Shown in pieces: positions 1 to 14,300 of a DNA stretch of 64,000 nucleotides. Made by a program: the position numbers and the translations under genes. This stretch comes from Phoenix dactylifera. Its lineage: Eukaryota > Streptophyta > Magnoliopsida > Arecales > Arecaceae. Within the stretch, counting starts at the first letter, position 1, and the number at the start of each line of letters is the position of its first letter. Location of the stretch: NCBI RefSeq assembly GCF_009389715.1, contig NC_052404.1, positions 2,534,738 to 2,598,737 of the forward strand, given 5' to 3'. The notes under the pieces are model-generated. The model worked only from the letters and a program-made list of their open reading frames with translations. It did no database searches and was not told the DNA's origin.

Positions 1-3000
1 CAGCCTGAGTAGATATGTAAAAAAGCAGTTCCCCTAAAGCAGCCATGGAGAACCTCCTTATTTTGTCATGTTTGTCCCTTAAGCCATCTGTTAATACATT
101 TACAATTCCAGAATTGGCAAGATCAGCTTCAATAAAAGTGGAATGGCGAATCAACAAACCCATCACTGAAGCAATCTGAACACGCAATGCAGGTAACTTT
201 GAAAGCCGTAGCATTTTTACAAGCAACGACATCACTGGCCCATTGGTTATGATATTCGCAGCATCAGTGTTTCCGCTTAAAATTTCTAAGTATCTGACGG
301 CATTCTGTTTCTCTGAAACCTGAGAGCTTCCACTCAAACTATGAATTATGCGAGAGTTAAGTGCATTCATTTGCTCCGGAGGCAACTTAACATAATCTGC
401 AGCAGGAACAGCTTCAAATGGCAAGGAGGGGATACCATCCAAAGCTTTATCACCTTTTCTACTGGGCATTACAGGTTTGACTGAGAGATCTGATGGATGC
501 CAAAACACTTCTGATAAATCATTGGATGACCTAGATGCCTCTGAATCAGGGGCACTCCCAGAAGCCACTTTCACACGTTGAGCTTTCCTAAGGTTGGCAC
601 TGGGTGGGGTAGCAACCACTTCAAGCGGTTCTGAGCATGCATCCTGCTCAACTTTCTTCAGGTCATCAGACCCAACAATAATATTGTCAGGAAGATCATC
701 CAGCAGTTGACTCATTTTTTGCTCTACCTCTTCAACTCTTTCATCAGCATTTTGAGTTCGCAGTTTCTCTGTAGGTGTACAAGCAGGATTCTCAGATGCA
801 TCAGATTCATCAGGTGTATCATCTTCAGGATTCTCACTAAAATCTAGTTCCATGTCATTGTTTTCAATTTTCACTTCAGCTTCATTCTCACATGTCTCGG
901 GCAGCGGTCGCCTGTAGTTTTCCTTCTCATTCTCTCTCTGCAAATTCAACTTAGCCATCCTTGACAGCCTAAGAAGATTTACACCTTTTGCAGCATCGAC
1001 TCTCCGAGAAGCTTTTGTAATTTTTCTGCCACCATGTGCATTCTTGGCTGGTGTCTCGAAAACCCCATTCCCTTTAGTAGAATTTTCGTCATGCTTCAAA
1101 ACTCCATTTGTATTACTTTCACGGCGTTTGGGAGGAGTTCTCTGTTGGGAAGGTCTATCACCGTTTCGCTCTGAGAGGTATGGTTTAGAAGAAAGTTGAA
1201 GCATGTTACTAAAAGCTGGCTGAGAAGGAAGTGGCACTGAAGTGAACTTCGTTCTCCAAAAACTATGCTCACAAAGTTCAGGCCACTGTAACCTTTCAGC
1301 TGGATCTTTTATTAGGAGGCATTTAATAAGATTTTCAAAAGATTTGGAAGGGTTATCAGGGAGGGGTGGTGTAGGATCTGAAATTATAGATTTCACCAAT
1401 TGGGTAAATTCATTTCCTACAAAAGGTGGCCTGCCAGCATAGCATTCATATAAGACACAACCCAGAGCCCAAAAATCAGAAGCATAAGAGTGGACTCCGC
1501 CATCCTGAAACAGCTCAGGAGCCATATAGCATGGTGTTCCTCGCTTTGACTGAGGCAACTGATGGACGCAACATTTAGAAAAAACAAAATAAAGATCATT
1601 TTCAATTCAGAAAATGTTATTTTGCAAAAGTTGTGTATGCAAGAATAGGTGGTTAAACGAAGGAGTTGAGAAACCAACCATGGCAACAGAGCTCTTCTCT
1701 ATGTCACTTAATCGCCTTGCTAATCCAAAATCACAAAGCTGAGAATGAAATATATGAAAGAAATGTATGAATATATTAAAAAATAAGTATCTAACATAGA
1801 ATAATATCATTAGCAAATCAAATTTTAATACCTTCATACGTCCATACTCATCTAGTAAGATGTTTGATGGCTTAACATCACAATAAATGATCCCTTTCGA
1901 ATGCAAGAACCTAAAAAGTATCAAGATTTAAAATGTTATCGCACAACTAAATTTATAAGTAGCAAAACATGTGTGTAGCATTTACTGAAGAGCTTTGACA
2001 AGGTCACACGCCAAGTCATGTACAGAATCTTCAGGAAATCGGCTATCCTGCAGGCAAAGTACACAAGTATGAGCACGATGATTTCAAATATCAAGAAAAC
2101 AAGGACCAAGCCAAACCACACTTTTATTTCAGGACTAACAATAAAAGTATTATCGGCATCCTAACTCCCAACAGCTAAAGAGATGCCACCAAGTATAACA
2201 AAATTGTTTTATCAAGATTGTTGAAATTAATCATTGAGAACAGCAATCAGGTTAAGAAAACTACTAGATGCACAAAATGATAACAAACTATTTAAAAATA
2301 ATAATAACAAAATATCCGCAAATAATAAAGAAGATGCAACTCATACATATGGATGCTTAATTTTTTCCCTATAGTTCTGTAACATAAAACCCCATTTTGA
2401 AACAAACTTGCATAGCATCCCACTCTCCAACAACAAGCACCAATATTTAGTACATTAAAACCTGTGCCTTCGAAAATGGGCATACAACGACAAATTATGC
2501 CCTTTATCAACTTTTTTGCAGAAAATATTATATATGTGTTTGTGTGTGTGTGTGAAGAGAGAAGGAGAGAGTTAGGCTAGAATGCTTTCAATATCCTTAC
2601 CCAACAAATACTTCCTACTGAAGATCAATGGGCCTCACCAAATGAAAATTCATACCATTGATTGTGATCTAACATATCTAAAATGGCTACAAACCAAAAG
2701 TCATGCACTTTTGGTGTCTTTTACCCATGCATCAGATAGATGTAAATGGACAATTTTAACAATATAGCACCATATTTTGTTTGATCTACAATCTAGAAGC
2801 ATCCAAACTAGCTATGTTATGATATGTATATGTTATAAATTTAAACAAATTGTATAGCCTATAATATATTTGCTCACCATCTATATTGCTATCGTTCATT
2901 TCACGCTCACTTGATGAATAGGTAAGAGACCTCCAGAACAAATATTTTTTTAGTTCCAAGCAGTGGTCAAAATTCACATGACACTAGATAACAAGCATTG

Positions 3001-5324
3001 GTGGGTGCAAAGTGGATTTAGGAGAACTTAATTAACAAAGGATCCTTGCTCAAAAACAAGCTACATTGGAACCAATACCTAAATGAATCCCTGAAACCCC
3101 AGCAGTCTTAATCACCAAGACTGACACAAAAATACATCCATAAAATTAAAAAAAAAAGGATAAAAATTGTTTAGTCAAATTCAGTCAAGATTCAATATAA
3201 CAACACTTAGACTTCAAAGCGAAGATCACTATGACCATATAATAGCAGGAACGAATGAAGGATCACATAACATAATAAGTGTCAAGTAATTTCCACTGCA
3301 AATCAAAAACTCTGACAAGAAATCATTGAGTCCTCGATAAAAACCAAATTAAAATCATAAATTCTATATCGATACCAATGATCTCTAATGAACACATAGC
3401 CTGATATCAATATGCAAAAACTGATGAGCAAGAAAGGAATAAAATAGACAAAACTCAGGAATTCAATCAAAAAGGAGATTCGAATAGATTATAAAGATCA
3501 CTAATAGTACACATTCGGATCTTTGGAGGTTTTGTCACCTTGAAACTTGATTACTGCATATTAGAGCTCATGCACTGTCTCATTTGACATCAGAATATAA
3601 ATGTAAGGCTACAAAGGAATCACATTAAGAATACAATGAACCACTATTGGTTGTATGTGTCCCTGTAGCATGTAGAAATTCCACGATACATGTGTCAGTG
3701 CATTATTATCTGTGTTTACCAAACGGACTTATTCAATTAACTAAACCTTCATTAGGCTTCATAAAAAGATTGAAAAGTTGATGAAGAACTTGTTCGTGGT
3801 GGCATTTTTTGTTTTATGGATCTGTTGTGGTGAATCAAACTGTCTTGTTATTGCTAAACCTAACATTTTTACATGTTTTAAACATAATCAGCAACTTGGT
3901 CTACATCCCACTCTAACAAACAACTGTGTTTATCAAATCAGTTTAACCTGAATCTGCACATGTATACTGTGTATAATATACAAATGTTTCGCTTGCTGGA
4001 AGATCAGAAAACATGAAGAATATAAATGAGTATGATACATGATGCTGCAGTAGCAGTAAATAGGACCAGAGTCGACCTCCATATAGTGTCAAAATAATTA
4101 AAGTATGCATGCATGCAGAAACCTATTTAAGCACCTGCTTCAATAAAGTCATGAGGTCTCCACCAACACAATATTCCAAGACCAGCCATAAGTGGGCAGA
4201 GGTCTCATACCTGAAAACAGTGCATGCAGAATTTTATCAATAGTATCGGAGGGATGATAAACATCTTTATTCAACACAGGAAAACAAAGGATTGATGCAG
4301 AAGGATTGCAGCAACTTCTATCTTATACTGACAAGTAGGTCAACTATGAATTTTGCCAAAACTAATACAGGTTCCATAAGCAAAAGCACAGTACAAATAC
4401 TGTGCCCTTTCTTGGGCTTGCCACCTAAAAACTCCTCATGTCTTACCAAGAATAAAATTTCAGCACGTTTGGATGATCTAGAGAGTGAAGCATCCGAACC
4501 TGTAAAGATACAAGGGGGAAAAAAATATAGAAACTCAGATCACTAGCACAACCAAAACATTGTGAAAGTAGCAATTACTCATTAAATTAAACATACCTAC
4601 CAAAGTAGTATAGTATAGATCTAATCCAGGAAATGTTTGATACTATGCGATGTTATGAAACAGGAAAGGCATTAAACCCAAAAAAAAGGTTAGTCAATAT
4701 TAAAAGTAAAGAGCGTGCATGCTTAAATTGTTTATTTTACTTCGTATCTTGTTAAAGGGTATTTGCTAAACAAGGGATCTTGCATTACATTGATAGAATG
4801 GCACAATCAACTCGATAAAGAGATAAAGAGATAAAGGGAACTTCCACGAGAGAGATGAGGGTAAAGGGAGAAGGTTAAGTATGAAAGCAAGAACAATTAC
4901 CTGATCTGAAATTCTGAATATTTATGAAAAAAATTGCCCTTGAATGCAGATAAGCTTTATTCTATTAGATCAATTCGAACTGAGGAAAGAGATTGGAGTT
5001 CAACAACAAGTAGGCAGGCAGTGGACTCACTTCTTGAAGGACCTTCGATCTCTGGGACTTCTCCACGCTCTTGACGGCATAGTACTCAATCGTCTTCTTC
5101 TTCCTCCCTTTATAAGCCACCTGCCGAACGTTAAAAAAAAAACGAAAATCAGCAACACTTCTCAGACGAAAAGATCAAGAACTCGATCCGAGCTCCCTCG
5201 ATCGGCTCCCCAAGAAACCCTAGAAATTGTAATCGATCGACGACGCGAGAGAGGGAGAGAGACTGATAAAAATTACCGAGTGCTTTCCGCGGCCGATCGC
5301 CTCGTAGACGTGGTAGTTGTTCAT
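1..5324 (-). CDS. RUK: RUNKEL/ULK4-type kinase-like protein, 5' half (exons 1-8, cut by window edge)
   Basis: Plant homologue of RUNKEL, a microtubule-associated kinase-like protein needed for cell-plate expansion in cytokinesis (family knowledge). Eight exons read in one frame with GT-AG introns: 5277-5324, 5031-5120, 4447-4499, 4135-4210, 1986-2047, 1832-1910, 1679-1738 and 1558 to beyond 1; about 675 residues of a family near 1,350. The start MNNYHVYEAIGRGKHS matches the family N-terminus. The kinase domain has Lys33, catalytic Asp121 in YCDVKPSN (replacing HRD), DFG Asp139 and APE around 169-171. The third glycine of the nucleotide loop is absent (GRGKHS), fitting the kinase-like label. 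Exon 8 adds the activation segment, kinase C-lobe, an acidic low-complexity linker and the first helical ARM-like repeats. The rest lies left of the window. Confidence 0.93.
2048..4134 (-). other. Long fourth intron of the RUK gene
   Basis: A 2,087-base AT-rich intron between the exon ending in residue 89 and the exon starting at residue 90. It holds a diverged dispersed repeat (about 2617-2770) related to one near 29285 and a short TG run at 2536-2553. No other coding sequence was recognised. Confidence 0.75.
2617..2770. repeat. Dispersed repeat, copy in RUK intron
   Basis: Aligns with about 29285-29410, sharing GAAAATYCAYACCATT, TATCTAAAA and ATGCATCA landmarks; family unknown. Confidence 0.45.
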
Positions 5325-8300
5325 CTCGATTAGGGTTTTTCACTCGCCTCTCTCTCTCAACCTCGGAGCTTAGAGAGAGAAATGGAGTAAAGAAGTGGGA
5401 CTTGGAAAAGGAAGGAGATTGGGTTTGTTGGTTTTAATTTCGGGAGGGTTTTAATTATTTGTCTTTGTGGGAAGAGGCGGGAGATTGAGAAGGTGGCCGA
5501 AATTGAAATCGAAAGCACCGTTGGGCCATGGGTCAACGGTCCACCGAACGGTCCAAGATATGATCGCTTAATATCTGCCGTTCATTCGATGGGCCTTTTT
5601 AAATGAGATGTCACCTCGACGGATAGGATGGGAGCGGCCGGCCTGATGTCCAATTGTGGCAGGGCTTCAGGGGTGCGTTTTTTTGAAATGGGGTGGTAAA
5701 TTGATTGCACCTGGGATTAAGCCCAGTGTTTATCTGGCAGAAGCTTGCCTTGGGAAAACGGATCTACATAGATAGGATATATATATATACACACACACAT
5801 ATACATACATGTATATACATACATATACATACATGTATGTATATATATTAATAAATATGAATATTAATATGGGTATTAAATAGGTATCATAATTGGTATT
5901 CATATTTATTCTAAATATATATAAATATGAACCGTATTCATATTTATTCTGCAAGGATACAAATAAAAGTCAAAAATTAGTTATATGCATATTTTTTCTA
6001 TCTAAATATGGATGTAAGCCGGATATTATTTAAATATAAATCTTACTTTTAGTGAAATATATTAATTATATAATTATTAGGATGGAATCATAATTTATTA
6101 TGCAGATCACATGCAACATATAATAAGGATCTAAGCCATAAATTTTAAATTTATATGGAGATGGACTTGATTAAGAGTCCAAGTCATTGGTCCAACCAAA
6201 TTTTTATTAAAATATTAAAAATAAAATAATAATAATATTATTATATAAAAAATTAACATTTTTTACATCAAATACTGTTATCGCGCTTTAATTACAGCAT
6301 AGTAAAAATAATAATGAATTATTTATTTTTAGATAGTGTGTAAGAAAAATCATATATAAATGCAGAAACATATGAATAAATTTGGTATTGAATTATTTCA
6401 TTGATGAATAATAAATGTTTTTATAATAAATAAATCATTTGAATTATTTTATATTGAATAAATACTTTGAATTAATATTGAAATATTGACCAATTTGTTA
6501 GTCAGTTGAATTCACATGTATAACTTGCATAAACGTGATAGCTGAAGGAGAAATTAAAATCTCTTGAACTGTCTCGTGAATTGATTATATCATAGAGAAT
6601 AAGATAAATTGTACTTATTTTCCATTTTTATTTTATATAAAAGGATTTATTTTTATAAAAAATGATCAAAATATTGATATTGGTATAGACATCTAGTGAT
6701 TATTTAATGACCTTAATATATATGATTAAGAAAAATAAAGTTTCTAATATTAAACAAAAATACATGAACCCGATGACTAAGCCCTTGCATGCAAGTCATT
6801 AGCCACGGGCTCAAATTGGACTATTTAAAATCTCTTTAGTCTGGGAATCAAGCACGACATGCTCCTTCAAAGTAATAGATTGTTCATGCCTAGTAGCTGA
6901 ACAAAACAACCAATAGCAATGAGTACTATCACGATTTTCCCCTAATTTAGAATAGCAAAAAATATGTTCTCAAGGATTTAAACGTCAAGACTTAGCTCAA
7001 ATGGTGTTACCTATGGCCTCTGAGATTGTAGATCAAGGTTTGATGTTCTCAAGGATTTTTTTAATAAAAAAACGTATAGAAGAAATAATCCACTAAGTGC
7101 CTATTTAATTAGATCATTAGGTGCCTACTTGGATGGTACCAACTATTGCCATTCAGGCAGGGGGGTTGGGGTTTGATTTTGCAAAGTAATCTCCAAGGCC
7201 TGTCAAAATGAAATGGCAATGACTCATCTCGGGCAAGAACCAACTACTAAGCAGTGGTTCGGCCTCTATTCCATCAGTTATGGTGAGGAAAAAGGGAAGG
7301 CATACCTTTTGATAAAATCCTTCTTATTTTGGTAGGCACTTGTGATAGATAAAACTACTTTTGCTATTCTGGGTTTTGAAAGTCTTAGAGAAAATCTCAT
7401 TTCTGCATGTGTCGTAGTTAACTTCCGAAATCAAGGCACGAGATATGCATAGGATTCCAAAAGGTGGGGATTAACCCTTCCTCTCTATTCCAAAAATAAT
7501 TATGAGACATCCAAATCAAAGATCCATATTGTTGATTCTAATTTATACTACCAAGAATATGTAGAAGAATAAAAAGAAAAATATATGTTATGATGGTCTC
7601 TAACTTATATATAAAAAATGAATGGTAAAATTATACAAGTTTATGGTTTGCTATGATCTGAATATTGAATTTATTGATTATATATATATATATACATATT
7701 TTAGTATATATAGGTCATGATCAACATGATAGATTTTTGATTTAAATACTTCATTAGATAATTTTTAATTTAAATGCTTTATCATATATTTTATCACACT
7801 TGTATAGTGGAGACTATCCATTTTTGTATCCATATAATGCATAAGCTAGAGACTACCAAAATATATAATTTTTGATTTTTAGATATTTTTAGTATTACAA
7901 ATCATGATCAATAGTATGAATAATTGACTTGGATGACCATCATTAATTTTAGATTTTAGAGAAATAGATATTCTTTCATCTCAGGATGATATAGTCCATT
8001 GTACACATGCATATGTATATACGTGCATATATATTTGGGCAGCTTTTGCCAATGTACTTACTTATCCGAGACATGCACAAATCTTGAGGCAATGCAGATT
8101 GGTAGGGATCCATACACACCTTTCATCGCCAATTTGATTAATCTATTTACAAAAATCAAGAGCAATACTATAGCATTTCCCCTAATCAAAAAGATATGTA
8201 TTTCAAAAATAAAAATATAAATTATGAATTTGTTTGTTATTTATGGTTGCTAAATTCTAATGGGGTAGATAGAATTTCAATTTGCACCAACACTCGCATC

Positions 8301-10000
8301 CCTACGTCATTGCTAGCCACTCACTTTTGTTCTTAAATTAGGAAATCCCAATCTTGACAGGTATGGTTACCTCCTCCAAAGTAGTGAAGCCAAACAGTTA
8401 GACAACAGAAGAATACTTTCAATTTATATTATTTCTCAAACTAAAAAAATGATGCCATCAAGCTAAATTTTGAAGATAAGTGGCTAATCCCCTAACTCTT
8501 TATTATTTACTCATCCCACATCTCCACTGTCTTACTCAAGTGGCAAGGGCTAACACCATCCAAACAAGATCTTGGGCTAAATTCATCAAATAAAAATATT
8601 AAGAAGAGAGGACAAAAATATTAATATAATAGCAGAGTGGTGCTATGGTGTACCTCTTCATACATGCAAAAAAAAAAAAAAAATTCAAAATAGCATAAAA
8701 ATGATTAATATTACTTACAAAAGTTAATGCAATGAATAGGGATGGTTGAATGATGTGTTATACCAATTTATAAATTCAATCTTTCTCCTTATGCACTAAT
8801 AGACATCCCTAGCATTCTTTTCATAAAAATAATTTTATTATTAACCTAATTTACATTTCTTCTTATGCATACTCGGAAAGGCTTAAAGTCTAAATCTGCA
8901 TGTCTACATTTCTGAGCTTTTATGGTTTTCCTAATGGTGGTTGTGCTCAAAATGCTAAAAAAACAAATTTTAGATGTAGCCATTGCACCAATCATGTAAA
9001 AAATTTTTGCATCTTGCATCCATTCATTGATTTATGGTGAATCATCAATTACTTCTCATATGTATTGCATATAGTGTCTTATTTTTATAAAAATAAAATA
9101 ATAATTTTTTTATTTTTAATACTATATTTATTTTTTGCATTAAAGTTGGCAACTCGGTATCTACAATGCATGTGTGAGGAAAGGACTTGAATTATGAATG
9201 TTAATATTATTCATATAATATATATAAACTATAAAATTAATATGATTTTAGTAAAAAAATTATATAACTGAATATCAACGTTCTAATAATCAAAAATTCA
9301 AAAATTAAATATTTCTCTGATATTAAATGGCCTAATTATTTTGTGATTGAAGAGAGATGACTGAATCAAGTGTCAAGAAAAGAAAGGTAGAGAAAATATA
9401 GTGAATATGCTATTTTATTTATTCCTTTGAAAATATTGTTAGGTTGCATTTCTATCTTAGCCAACTCTTGAATAACTAGAGACCGAAAATCTTGAAAAAA
9501 ATCTGAAAAAAATAAATTGAAAAACAAGATTTATAAAGTAATATATAAAATTTAGAATTACTATTTTTTAGTGTAACCTAAATAAAGAAATAAACAAAAT
9601 GAATCAGATAAGAATAAAAAACTCCTAATGTTATTTTTTTCGTGCTACTATAATAAAAAATTATAAAAGTTGTAGTTTGTGATCTAGGTATATTCTTAAA
9701 CATGCTTGTAGGGGTGTGTACCAATTAGATCGGATTAGTTTGGAGCTATACTCAAAATTAAATTGGTCCTCTAAAATTGAAACTGAAATGAGATAAATAA
9801 ACTATAAAATTTGCTCGAAACCAATCCAAAAATTTGGATTTGGTTTGGTTCATTGACTTGATGTTTAGTAGGCTAGGCTAAATACACTGTATTAAGTGTA
9901 AACATAAAAAAATTTATTTTATATAGAGTTGGTATTTAGTGGGTTGGACTAAATTTAAATATAAAATTTTATTATATATATAAAATTACTGTACTGGTAT
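5325..10000. other. AT-rich intergenic region
   Basis: The first 250 bases hold the RUK leader and promoter (pyrimidine-rich on the gene strand). Beyond about 5750 the DNA is very AT-rich, with a TA/CA/CATA microsatellite at 5778-5850, poly-A at 8667-8683 and a TA run at 7678-7694. The stretch from 9712 starts TAGGGGTGTG, resembling an hAT-type element end, but no partner end was found. I see no gene. Confidence 0.6.
5778..5850. repeat. TA/CA/CATA microsatellite
   Basis: Alternating TA, then CA, then CATA/GTAT units, followed by AT-rich decay. Confidence 0.8.
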
Positions 10001-10029
10001 CTTAGTCGCCATTACTGTACTGCGGGTGC

Positions 10030-11333
10030 AGCGAATCTTTCTCACCTGCGGTGACCATAACCCAAAATCGTCGGTCCTATCCACTACATATACGGTTTGG
10101 TGGGCTGGTCAACATACCTTCCCTCCGCCCGAACCGGAGAAGAAAAGGAGTCCTCAGTCCTCTCTGTCGTCCCTCTCCCATTCTTGTTCTCTTCTCCTCA
10201 GAGGGGTCGCCTGAGGTAAGTTCATCGTTTTAGGGTAAAGTACATCCATATTAGTGTTTTAATCCCGCGATCGATTGCTCGGGAACAGTGACTTGGATGC
10301 TCTGTTTCTCGTTCGGCTGGATATTGATTTTATGGTGTCTAATTCTTTGATCTGATCTGATGCTTCTTTTATCTTATGATTTTGGCTCTAGCTTGAGTTG
10401 GGATGCTTCATGACGATTTGATGGCCACAGATTTGATTTCATCGGATTATAGCCGCCCAAACCAATATGGATCGGGTTCAAAGCTGCTATCTTTTTATTT
10501 GATGCACATGGATCTCGGATCTTTTTGTTTTTGTTTTTGTTTTTTTTTTCTGTTAAATTTATTTTTTGTTATTTTTTTGTTCTAATCTGTAGATATTTAA
10601 CTATTCAAATCCTATGCGATGTTTGTATAAAGGATTATGCGATTTTTGGTATTACGTGAATGAATCTCCCACTTTCAACTACATATAATCTTGATTCTTG
10701 GCTGCTTCACAGCGTATTTAGTCTAGACTTCTTGAGCGCCACTTTGTACTGTGTATGGCATAGAGTTTAGACTTAGTGTGTGCCACTTGCGCTGTATTTA
10801 TTCTAGACTTCTCGCATGCCCCTTCGGACTGCATTTAGGCCAGACATCTTGCGTGCTACTTCATGTGACTATGTGAGGATGTTGATGTGAAAATGGTGTA
10901 CCTTGCGTCTCCATCTGGAGTGTAAAGCATGGTTGTGTCCTCCATCTTGAGTGTAAATTTTGTGCTGAACAGAGAATCACACTAATGTTAGGGCTAACTT
11001 CACTGTTCACTCTGCTGTTAAAGTTGCATGTTCAACACTGTGGTCAATTTTGTGGACATTGAATTAGCTTTCAACATTGTCTTGCTGCAAGGTCAATTCT
11101 GTTTCTTAGGAGATTGCATCATCTTATATGTTCAGATTTTGTCAAAATTTTATGCGTTTCATCTTATGCTTGTAGATTTGTTTCCCAGACATAGGAAGCA
11201 TATTTATCTTTGTTTATGCTTTGCTCATTTGGTTCGTCAGAGTTTCTCCCTTATGCTCATCATTTTCATAATCTTGTCTTAAATGAAGATATCGTTTCAT
11301 TTTTGGGCGTTTTATCCATAGATCACATAAAAA
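10030..11333 (+). promoter_or_regulatory. 5' leader exon and 1.1-kb leader intron of the SOD gene
   Basis: A CT-rich leader exon ends at 10215 at a consensus donor (GAG/GTAAGT). The intron spans 10216-11321 and the second exon begins 12 bases before the start codon. A TATA-rich run at 9971-9983 could be the core promoter; the transcription start cannot be fixed from sequence. Confidence 0.65.
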
Positions 11334-14300
11334 ATGGTGAAGGCCGTAGCCGTACTTGGTGGCAGTGAGGGTGTCAAGGGCACTGTTTACTTCACCCAAG
11401 AAGGAGATGGTACATTTAACAATAAGCTAGTATATGCTGGTGTTTTCTCATATTATGTGTAAAAATTGAGACAAAATTGTAAGTTATCCCAGTTGTCATA
11501 CATGCTGATATGATTTTGTTCATGTTCCAGGTCCAACCACAGTGACTGGAAGCCTCTCTGGCCTCCAACCTGGGCTTCATGGCTTTCATGTTCATGCCCT
11601 TGGCGACACTACAAATGGCTGCATGTCCACTGGTATCTATCTTTGTTCAGGGACAGCTTCTCATGAAATTTAATTAAGGACATTTGTAGAAATATTCATT
11701 TTGTTGGTCATTGTATTAATTTATTTTTTGAATTTTACTTAATTCAGGACCACATTTCAATCCTGCTGGAAAAGAACATGGGGCACCTGAAGATGAGATC
11801 CGCCATGCTGGTGATCTGGGAAATGTGATTGCTGGCGATGATGGTACCAATTTTTTTTTTTTATGTTTTTGGCTAACTTTTTGCTTAGTTCAAGCAACAT
11901 GGGGCACCTGAAGGTTATCATTCTTCATAACATTCCGAGTTGACAGGCAACAATCATGGCAGTACATGAACACGTTTTTTATCCTTTGGCTCATTTATTG
12001 GTCTTGCTAGCCTATCTGCTGTCTATTGAATAATTTTATCCTTAACCTCTTTATGATGGTTTCTTTTTATTGTTTCAGGTACTGTTAGTTTTACCATTAC
12101 TGACAGCCAGGTGAGTTAATTATACAACTCTCTTTTTTGTTTATCAAATGCTTTTGGAGGTTCTTAACTGTTTTTCTCATTGCAGATTCCGCTCTCCGGG
12201 CCAAATTCAATTATTGGAAGGGCTGTAGTGGTCCATGGTGATCCTGATGATCTTGGAAAGGGTAATTAGTATTATTTTTTTGAAACTTTTTTTACTTATA
12301 ATAGTCTTGCATTTCTCACATTTGTTCTATTACCTGACTAAAGTTTTAAGTACAACTGTATTTTTTCTGCTAATCATCCATAACTATAGTAGCATGGATG
12401 GGCTCAAAAATAGTGAAAATCTGCCTTGCTTTTGGCTCATCATTAAGTGTTGGTTTTTCTAGCTTCTTGTAACATCATGAACATGGAGCAACACTTTTTT
12501 TTTTTTTTTTTGATAGATGGTTTTAGTCTGTGCTGTCTTAAATCCCGCATTATACATACATATTGCACATACTCTTCATTGCTTGAGAATGTTTGCAATC
12601 ATTGGCTCTGGGGATATTTGGAAATGGCTGGAGGGAGATAGCTTCACAATTTGACTTACAATTTCATGATTACACCAGGAGAGGTGCTATGATGCCAAGC
12701 CAAATGTGAAATTGGAATGCAATGGATGCTTGGTCATGGCACAGAATCAGCAGAAATATTAAGCATAAAATGTCATGACAGATTTTGGCACTCCTTCTGT
12801 TATGTCAGGATGATACCACTAGAAATGACATGGCATGTGGCATTGCTCATCCGAGTGACTTAAACTTTGCTCCAGAGAGTAGCAAGTCTGAGAAGTGCCG
12901 AAGAAGGGATGTTTTTTGAGTATTTCTGCAATTAAGCGTACATAGATGGTAGAAATATGCCTTTTCATATTGCTTTCTGTTATAAGAGTAGTTCAACGAA
13001 ATAATGGGTTCATGATTGTAGTGATTCATTCCAAATTCATTTACACATGCCTTTTCCCAAAGACCACTTAACTCATGTATTTGTAAGACAACCATCATAA
13101 TACATGTTTAGTGTGATATCTTTGAGAAGCCACAATTTTTCCCCATTGACACCCACACTTCTTTGGATTCCAAGCTTATAAAATCTCCAAAATTTTCAAA
13201 TCAAAAGTGGTTAGATATGTTTTCTGTCCATCATCACTTCAAAGAGTTCATTCATTCTCTGGAGTTGGCACCCAATGACATAGCCTTTCACGCCACAGTC
13301 ACTATCTTTCATATCCAAAGTTGAGAAATGTTAAGTGCAGCTTGATCACAGTGTCTAGTGCTTATCTGAAGTTATTACCCTTTCAAAATTTATATTTATA
13401 CCCATGAAAAGTAAAGAAAAGAGGAATAAATTATCTTAACCTTTGTAATGTATGTCTGAGTGGTGGATAACCTGCAATCCACAAACACAGTTCCAATTAT
13501 TACCACATTTTGCCCTGCAACCTTATATCCGATTCCATCTCCATATTCATTTTCATCACAGTTTTTTTTCTCATGAGGCTCACAACTGTGGTCCTGTTTT
13601 ATTTGGCATGGTGTCTGACATTGGTATTCCTACTTTTGCTCTTTCACATGTTAAGAAAACTTGAAGTCCATGTATGTATTAAGAGTGCTTTGTCATACTT
13701 TTGAGATATAGGTATATCTGACAGTCTTTGTTAGGCACATGAGGTGCTAGTTCTCATCACATGCCAGGTGCGTGAATTCAAGAGGTGAGAGTATATGATT
13801 GGAGATTGTAATTCCATCAGGATTTTTGACTGTGAGACTTTTCATCTAAAATTGATACCACTCAAGTCAAGGGTAATACATCTGCTTTTTTTCCCCTCGT
13901 TTTCCTTTTTTTTTGCGGGCCTCAAGAGGGGTATCTAAAGAAGAGTGTATTTAAAGAGTTGTGGCTCACATGCCTTACAGATTTTTAGCCACACATGGGT
14001 TGCATTATATATAGTGAACTCTAACGCATATATCCCGATGCTTCTGAGAAGCTTCTAGGACTAAGAGATTCATGATGAGGGTATTTGTGATTTATGATTA
14101 ATGTAGACAACTTGCTCCATCGTATTTTGAATATATTATGGATTTATGCAAATTGACACATGAAAGAACCTTTATTTCATGAACTTTTTTGCTTAGGCAC
14201 ATCAAGTGCTCCAGGACTATTCTGTTTCCATCCTTATGCTCTGCTTTCTTTTGCTGTGACTTACTTGTAAGACCACATATTGCAGTTACATTTTTATCTT

